Shown here piece by piece: positions 57,040 through 64,000 of a DNA stretch of 64,000 bases. Each line of letters opens with the position of its first letter. Position 1 is the first letter of the stretch. A program made the translations under genes and the position numbers. This DNA comes from Microbacterium terregens (lineage in GTDB: Bacteria > Pseudomonadota > Alphaproteobacteria > Sphingomonadales > Sphingomonadaceae): the NCBI RefSeq assembly GCF_027922045.1, contig NZ_BSEX01000003.1, positions 1 to 64,000 of the forward strand. Direction: 5' to 3'. Under the pieces are notes generated by a model that saw nothing but the letters and a program-made list of their open reading frames with translations, was not told the DNA's origin and did no database searches.

Positions 57040-58236
57040 ATGGCTTCCTCCCCTCCTGCTTCCACGCGCGGTGTCGCGCTGGTGCACCTCGCCCTCGCCA
57101 CCGGCGGCTTCGCGATCGGCACGACCGAATTCGCGGCCATGAGCCTGGTGCCGCTGTTCGCCCCCGGCCTCGGCATCACCGAGCCGGTCGCCGGCCACGT
57201 CATCAGCGCCTATGCGCTGGGCGTGGTGGTTGGCGCGCCACTCGTCGCCGTGCTCGGCGCGCGCATGTCGCGCTTCGCGCTGCTGATCGCGCTGATGGGC
57301 TCGTTCGCGCTGTTCAACGGGCTGAGCGCACTGGCGCCCACCTACGGCTGGATGCTGGTCTTCCGCTTCCTGAGCGGCCTGCCGCACGGCGCCTATTTTG
57401 GCGCGGCCTCGCTGGTCGCGGCCTCGCTGGTACCGGTGGAGAAGCGCACCCAGGCAGTCGGGCGCGTGATGCTGGGGCTGACGGTCGCCACCATCCTGGG
57501 CGTGCCGGCCGCCAATGCGCTCGGGCAGACGGTCGGCTGGCGCTGGGGCTTCGGCGTGGTCGCGGTGCTGGCGCTCGGCACCGTCGCGCTGCTGGTGGCG
57601 CTTGCCCCGCGCGACAAGGCGGATCGCACCGCGAGCCCGCTTGCCGAACTGCGTGCGCTTGCCCGCCCGCAAGTGTGGCTGACGCTCGGCATCGGCGCCG
57701 TCGGTTTCGGCGGCATGTTCTGCGTCTACACCTATGTCGCCTCCACCCTGCTGGAGGTGACGCGCGTCTCCGCGGCGACCGTGCCGGTGGTGCTGGCGGT
57801 GTTCGGCACCGGCATGACCGCGGGCAACCTGATCGTCCCGCGCTTCGCCGATCGCGCGCTGATGCCGACGGTCGCCTTCACGCTCTTGTGGAGCGCGGCG
57901 ATGCTGGCGCTCTACACTTTTGCCGCGGCATCCTTGTGGACGATCATCCCGTGCGTGTTCCTGATCGGCCTGGGCGGTGCGCTCGGGACCGTGCTGCAGA
58001 CCCGGCTGATGGACGTGGCGGGCGAGGCGCAGAGCCTGGCCGCCGCCCTCAACCACTCCGCGCTCAACCTCGCCAACGCGATTGGGCCCTGGGTGGGTGG
58101 CATGGCGATCGCCGCCGGCTGGGGCTGGGAGTCGACCGGCGCGATCGGCGCGGTGCTGGCGCTCGCCGGCCTGCCGATTTGGGCGGTCTCGGTGGCGCTG
58201 GAGCGCAAGCGCACGGCGGTGTTGCAGCCGGCCTAA
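57040..58236 (+). CDS. MFS transporter, DHA1 (drug:H+ antiporter/sugar efflux) type
   Basis: The 398-residue protein has 12 predicted transmembrane helices with an arabinose-efflux-like N-half: ALATGGFAIGTTEFAAMSLVP, then ISAYALGVVVGAPLVAVLGARMSRF (motif A) and FRFLSGLPHGAYFG. Members of this group export sugars, amino acids or antibiotics. The substrate cannot be predicted. It starts 128 bases from the divergent alr, and the ATG at 57040 is chosen by the length of the cytoplasmic N-terminus. A repeat-rich gap follows. Confidence 0.9.
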   Translation: MASSPPASTRGVALVHLALATGGFAIGTTEFAAMSLVPLFAPGLGITEPVAGHVISAYALGVVVGAPLVAVLGARMSRFALLIALMGSFALFNGLSALAPTYGWMLVFRFLSGLPHGAYFGAASLVAASLVPVEKRTQAVGRVMLGLTVATILGVPAANALGQTVGWRWGFGVVAVLALGTVALLVALAPRDKADRTASPLAELRALARPQVWLTLGIGAVGFGGMFCVYTYVASTLLEVTRVSAATVPVVLAVFGTGMTAGNLIVPRFADRALMPTVAFTLLWSAAMLALYTFAAASLWTIIPCVFLIGLGGALGTVLQTRLMDVAGEAQSLAAALNHSALNLANAIGPWVGGMAIAAGWGWESTGAIGAVLALAGLPIWAVSVALERKRTAVLQPA

Positions 58237-58238
58237 GC

Positions 58239-58478
58239 GTACTCCCGCGCAGGCGGGACCTCTGCGAAACCACGGACCGTGCTCCTGCGAAGGCAGGAGC
58301 CCAGGGTTCCAGGCACCGCAAGTCGTTGGTCTGCTTGGCCCTGGATTCCTGCCTGCGCAGGAATACGGGTGTGACCAAAGAACGGCGGCCGCTGTCTCGC
58401 AAGTCAGGCGCAGGCGGGAGTCCAAGGCCACAGACGCCATCGCCTGCGGCTCCTGGGCTCCCGCCTTCGCGGGAGCAC
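58239..58478. repeat. Cluster of five family B repeats with stem variants
   Basis: Copies lie at 58239-58260 (CTCCCGC-GCAG-GCGGGA), 58279-58304 (CTCCTGC-GAAG-GCAGGAG), inverted at 58340-58367 (ATTCCTGC-CTGC-GCAGGAAT), a half copy near 58408-58424, and inverted at 58454-58478 (GCTCCCGC-CTTC-GCGGGAGC). The gap 58237-58495 holds no gene; the MFS gene and metH C-half converge on it. Confidence 0.88.
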
Positions 58479-58495
58479 GGTTCCGAGCGGCGACG

Positions 58496-61168
<2,673 letters not shown>

Positions 61169-61182
61169 GGTCTTCTTCTCTC

Positions 61183-61319
61183 GATCCTCCCCCACAGGGG
61201 GAGGGGGACCGCCGAAGGCGGTGGAGGGGTAGTTGCAACAAACGGACCGGTATGCGCGTGGGGGGACACCCCTCCACCAGCTTCGCTGGTCCCCCTCCCC
61301 CTCCGGGGGAGGATTTCAG
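61183..61319. repeat. Inverted pair of repeat family D between the two metH genes
   Basis: GATCCTCCCCC-aca-GGGGGAGGGGGACC..GGTGGAGGGGT (61182-61230) faces ACACCCCTCCACC..GGTCCCCCTCCCCCTCC-GGGGGAGGATT (61266-61316). The central part of each arm can also pair internally (ACCGCC..GGCGGT; ACCAGC..GCTGGT). The insert lies within a presumed operon. One copy ends three bases from the metH N-half stop. Confidence 0.88.
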
Positions 61320-61322
61320 ACC

Positions 61323-62369
61323 TCACGCCGCCATGGTGAACGGCTCGAGCCCGGCAAGCCGCGTTCGCACTTCCGGCGTCGGGATCTTGCGCGGCGGCAG
61401 TTCGCGCACCGCCTCGGCAATCGCCTGGATGTGCGCCGGGGTCGATCCGCAGCAACCGCCCAGCACGTTGACCTGGCGGTTCTCCGCCCAGTCGCGCACC
61501 AGCCCCGCGGTCGTCTCCGGCGCCTCGTCATAGGCGCCGAGCTCGTTGGGAAGCCCGGCATTGGGATAGACCATGATCAGCGTGTCGCAGATCTGCGACA
61601 GCGTCTTCACATGCGGCCGCAGCTGCTCGGCGCCGAACGAGCAGTTGAGCCCGATGGTCAGCGGTCGCGCATGGCGCACCGCATGCCAGAACGCCTCGAC
61701 CGTGTGCCCCGACAGGTTGCGCCCGGACAGGTCGGTCAGCGTCATCGACAGCATGATCGGCAGGTCGCGGCCCAGCGCGTTGCCCGCCTCGATCGCCGCC
61801 ATGATCCCGGCCTTGGCGTTCAGCGTATCGAACACCGTCTCGATCAGCACGAAGTCCGCGCCGCCCTCGACCAGCGCATCGATCTGCTCGCGGTACACGT
61901 CCTTCAGATAATCGAAGTCGATCTCGCGGAAGCCGGGGTCGTTGACGTCGGGGCTCAGCGACAGCGTCTTGTTGGTCGGCCCGATCGCGCCGGCGACGAA
62001 GCGCGGGCGGCCATCCTTTGCCTGGAACTCGTCGGCGATGCGGCGGGCGAGCTTCGCGCTCTCGACGTTGATCTCGCGCACCAGATGCTCGGCGCCATAG
62101 TCGGCCTGGCTGATCCGGTTGGCGGAGAAGGTGTTGGTCTCGGCGATGTCGGCTCCGGCCTCGAAGTAGGCGCGATGGATCGATTCCGGCACCTCGGGCT
62201 TGGTCAGCGCGAGGATGTCGTTGTTGCCCTTCTGGTCGTGCGAGAGGCCAAGCGTGCCGGCATAGTCGGCCTCCGACAGCTTCCAGTTCTGGATCTCGGT
62301 CCCGAACGCGCCATCGGTGATCAGCACGCGCTTGGCGGCCTCGGCCAGCAGGGTTTCGCGGGGAGTCAT
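61323..62369 (-). CDS. metH: Methionine synthase, N-terminal homocysteine methyltransferase domain
   Basis: The 348-residue protein is a homocysteine S-methyltransferase domain corresponding to the first module of MetH: LITDGAFGTEIQNWKL, ETNTFSANRISQADYG, GAIGPTNKTLSLSPD and zinc-binding cysteines in GLNCSFGAEQLRP and LGGCCGSTP. It binds and activates homocysteine for methyl transfer from methylcobalamin on the partner protein. The ATG at 62369 is the only start that fits the family N-terminus; the frame upstream is intergenic. It lies 126 bases after metF. Confidence 0.94.
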   Translation of the reverse strand: MTPRETLLAEAAKRVLITDGAFGTEIQNWKLSEADYAGTLGLSHDQKGNNDILALTKPEVPESIHRAYFEAGADIAETNTFSANRISQADYGAEHLVREINVESAKLARRIADEFQAKDGRPRFVAGAIGPTNKTLSLSPDVNDPGFREIDFDYLKDVYREQIDALVEGGADFVLIETVFDTLNAKAGIMAAIEAGNALGRDLPIMLSMTLTDLSGRNLSGHTVEAFWHAVRHARPLTIGLNCSFGAEQLRPHVKTLSQICDTLIMVYPNAGLPNELGAYDEAPETTAGLVRDWAENRQVNVLGGCCGSTPAHIQAIAEAVRELPPRKIPTPEVRTRLAGLEPFTMAA

Positions 62370-62442
62370 GCCTTCAACCTTCTCTCGTCGCCCTGAACCT
62401 GGTTCGGGGTCCATCAATCCGCACGTGTCGCCGCCGCCTGCT

Positions 62443-62479
62443 GCACGATGGATGCCGAAACAACTTCGGCATGCCGTGC
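62443..62479 (-). promoter_or_regulatory. Stem-loop in the metF/metH gap
   Basis: ATGCCGAA (62452-62459) pairs perfectly with TTCGGCAT (62465-62472) around loop ACAAC. The flanks GCACG (62443-62447) and CGTGC (62475-62479) extend the stem with an internal loop. It may be an intercistronic RNA structure. It does not match the SAM-II or SAH riboswitch patterns I know, so a riboswitch is not claimed. Confidence 0.45.
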
Positions 62480-62495
62480 GAAGCGGCGAAGCGCC

Positions 62496-63437
62496 TCAAG
62501 CCGCCACCGCGCCCGCCGCCTTGTTCGGCCGCAACCCCAGCAGGTGGCAGATCGCATAGCTCAGCTCGGCGCGGTTGAGCGTGTAGAAGTGGAAGTGGCG
62601 CACGTCGCCCGCATAGAGCCGGCGGCACATCTCCGCCGCGATCGTCGCCGCCACCAGCTGGCGCGAGGCGGGATGGTCGTCCAGCCCCTCGAACAGCCGG
62701 TCCATCCAGTCGGGGATCGCCGCCCCGCACATGCCCGCGAACTTGCGCGTCTGCGCGACGTTCGAAACGGGCAGGATGCCCGGCACGATCTCGGCCGAAA
62801 TGCCCGCCGCGGTCGCCGCGTCGCGGAAGCGGAAAAACGCCTCGGGCGTGAAGAAGAACTGGGTGATCGCCCGCGTCGCGCCCGCATCCAGCTTGCGCTT
62901 CAGATTGTCCAGGTCCTCCACCTTGGTGCCCGAATCCGGATGGCACTCGGGATAGGCGGCGACCGAGATCTCGAACGGGTGCAGCTTCTTGAGGCCCGCC
63001 ACCAGCTCGGCGGCATTGGCGTAGCCTTGCGCATGCGCTTGGAACTTCTGGCCCGCCACCGGCGGATCGCCGCGAAGTGCCACGATGTGGCGCACGCCCG
63101 CGGCCCAATATTCTTCGGCCACCTGGTCGATCTCGTCGCGGCTCGCCTCGACGCAGGTCAGGTGCGCGGCCGCGGCCAGGCTGGTCTCGCGCTGGATGCG
63201 CGCGACGGTGGCATGGGTGCGCTCGCGCGTCGATCCGCCCGCGCCATAGGTGACGGACACGAAGCGCGGGCCGAGCGGCTCCAGCGTACGCACCGCCTCC
63301 CACAGCGTCTCTTCCATCTTCGCCGACTTGGGCGGGAAGAACTCGAACGACACCGCAGCGTCGCCCGCCATGTCCGCGAACAGCGGCGCATCGAGCGCGC
63401 GGCGCGCTTCCTCGAGCTGGTTCACCGAAATCGTCAT
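62496..63437 (-). CDS. metF: Methylenetetrahydrofolate reductase [NAD(P)H]
   Basis: MetF reduces methylenetetrahydrofolate to methyltetrahydrofolate, the methyl donor for MetH. The 313-residue FAD-dependent TIM-barrel protein has VSFEFFPPKSAKMEETLW, VSVTYGAGGSTRERTH, AHLTCVEASRDEI, IVALRGDPP, and QFFFTPEAFFRFRD. Its ATG overlaps the stop of the upstream methyltransferase gene by four bases (ATGA). The order metF, metH N-half, metH C-half forms a one-carbon operon. Confidence 0.96.
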   Translation of the reverse strand: MTISVNQLEEARRALDAPLFADMAGDAAVSFEFFPPKSAKMEETLWEAVRTLEPLGPRFVSVTYGAGGSTRERTHATVARIQRETSLAAAAHLTCVEASRDEIDQVAEEYWAAGVRHIVALRGDPPVAGQKFQAHAQGYANAAELVAGLKKLHPFEISVAAYPECHPDSGTKVEDLDNLKRKLDAGATRAITQFFFTPEAFFRFRDAATAAGISAEIVPGILPVSNVAQTRKFAGMCGAAIPDWMDRLFEGLDDHPASRQLVAATIAAEMCRRLYAGDVRHFHFYTLNRAELSYAICHLLGLRPNKAAGAVAA

Positions 63438-64000
63438 GCCGCCTGCTTCTCCACCCGGGTGGCGCCAACCTTACGCGCCAGCCACAGCTTCACCGTCAGT
63501 TCGCCGCCTTCCAGCGTCTCCGTCTGCACGGGCGCGAGCCCGGCCGCGGCGAACCAGCCGAGCATCTGCTCGTCCGAAAATCCAAGTCGCGCATGCGCGT
63601 CGCGCGTGCGCAGGTCCTCGCGCTCGTGCGGCGCGAAATCGACGATCAGCAACCGCCCTCCGTTCGCCAGCACGCGCGCGGCTTCGGCGATCACGGCGCC
63701 GGGGTGCTGCGCGAAATGCAGCACATGGTGCAGGATCGCGGCGTCCGCATCCTCGTCCGACAGCGGCAGCCGGTAGAAATCGGCCTGGCGCAGCTCCGCC
63801 TTGTCGAGCCCGCGCTCGGAGAGCTTGGCACGGGCCAGCCGCAGCATTTCCGAGCTGCGGTCGACGCCCAGCGCATGCGCCGCCTGGGGCGCGAACAGCT
63901 CCAGCATCCGGCCGGTACCCGTACCGATATCCACCAGCGTTCCGATCGGCTGCGCGCCCAGCGCCCGCGCACACGCCGCCTCCACCTCGCTCTCGGCGAC
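63434..64000 (-). CDS. SAM-dependent methyltransferase, probably the C-terminal part of an ArsR-methyltransferase fusion (cut by window edge)
   Basis: The frame is open to the last base and shows 188 residues: a class I methyltransferase fold with LVDIGTGTGRMLELFA (motif I), GVDRSSEMLRLARAKL, FYRLPLSDEDADAAILHHVLHFA and ANGGRLLIVDFAPHE, and a C-terminal strand region. In sphingomonads and relatives the gene at this position before metF often encodes an N-terminal ArsR-type helix-turn-helix fused to such a methyltransferase, which would lie outside the window. It overlaps metF by four bases. A regulatory role in SAM or methionine control is inference. Confidence 0.82.
   Translation of the reverse strand, partial: VAESEVEAACARALGAQPIGTLVDIGTGTGRMLELFAPQAAHALGVDRSSEMLRLARAKLSERGLDKAELRQADFYRLPLSDEDADAAILHHVLHFAQHPGAVIAEAARVLANGGRLLIVDFAPHEREDLRTRDAHARLGFSDEQMLGWFAAAGLAPVQTETLEGGELTVKLWLARKVGATRVEKQAA

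Noticed and set aside
62370..62495. SAM or SAH riboswitch before metH
   Set aside because: Only one hairpin with flanking stem is visible, and it does not match the SAM-II or SAH consensus features I know.

Overview
This is a GC-rich, densely packed alphaproteobacterial chromosome segment. Protein sequences and gene order point to a sphingomonad (Sphingomonas or a close relative). The clues are hslV-hslU, grpE-hrcA beside rph-rdgB-hemW, a priA neighbourhood leading into atpH-A-G-D-C, a methionine synthase split into two genes behind metF and a regulator/methyltransferase gene, a PhaR-centred polyhydroxyalkanoate locus, and a very short ATP synthase epsilon subunit. The genus call is inference from recalled family features, not a database result.

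Layout. 1-2.5 kb: end of a 3TM holin-type gene, then the HslVU protease. 2.5-8.2 kb: glyoxalase pair gloA-gloB, SIMPL and TPR proteins, an alpha/beta hydrolase, an orphan lipoprotein, and an XRE-regulator/membrane-protein pair with its own promoter-operator. 8.3-11.7 kb: a MurC/Mpl-like ligase divergent from an LD-carboxypeptidase, then a zinc alcohol dehydrogenase. 11.9-17.4 kb: thrS and infC (apparent ATC start), followed by an accessory patch bounded by two copies of the infC 3' flank and holding orphan genes. 17.5-22 kb: glnD, grpE, hrcA. 22.3-28.4 kb: rph-rdgB-hemW, interrupted by a signalling island (GAF protein, receiver, GAF/HisKA_2-type kinase with a degraded ATPase domain, CAP lipoprotein). 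28.8-33.1 kb: lpoA-like, rsmI, yraN, gshB, DedA. 33.1-37.8 kb: xerC, a GAF-PAS-GGDEF cyclase and priA. 38.1-42.4 kb: membrane trypsin-like protease, esterase, GNAT, dienelactone hydrolase. 42.6-47.6 kb: F1 ATP synthase operon. 47.7-52.8 kb: lone cpaF, double retropepsin-PDZ protein, orphan genes, an exported methyltransferase. 53-55.9 kb: phaR, a short PhaC-like enzyme, thiolase. 55.9-58.2 kb: alr and an MFS exporter. 58.5-64 kb (minus strand): regulator/methyltransferase, metF, metH N-half, metH C-half, a one-carbon/methionine operon cut by the window end.

The most distinctive non-coding feature is at least five families of short palindromic repeats, mostly arranged as inverted pairs. They fill intergenic gaps and sit inside core operons (hslV/hslU, atpA/atpG, atpD/atpC, metH halves). 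Copies of one family carry compensatory changes that keep the hairpin. No CRISPR array, rRNA, tRNA, insertion sequence or complete prophage was seen. I did not find a clearly new multi-gene system; the best leads are the repeat families, the infC-flank insertion, the degenerate kinase module, and the muropeptide-recycling and PHA gene pairs.
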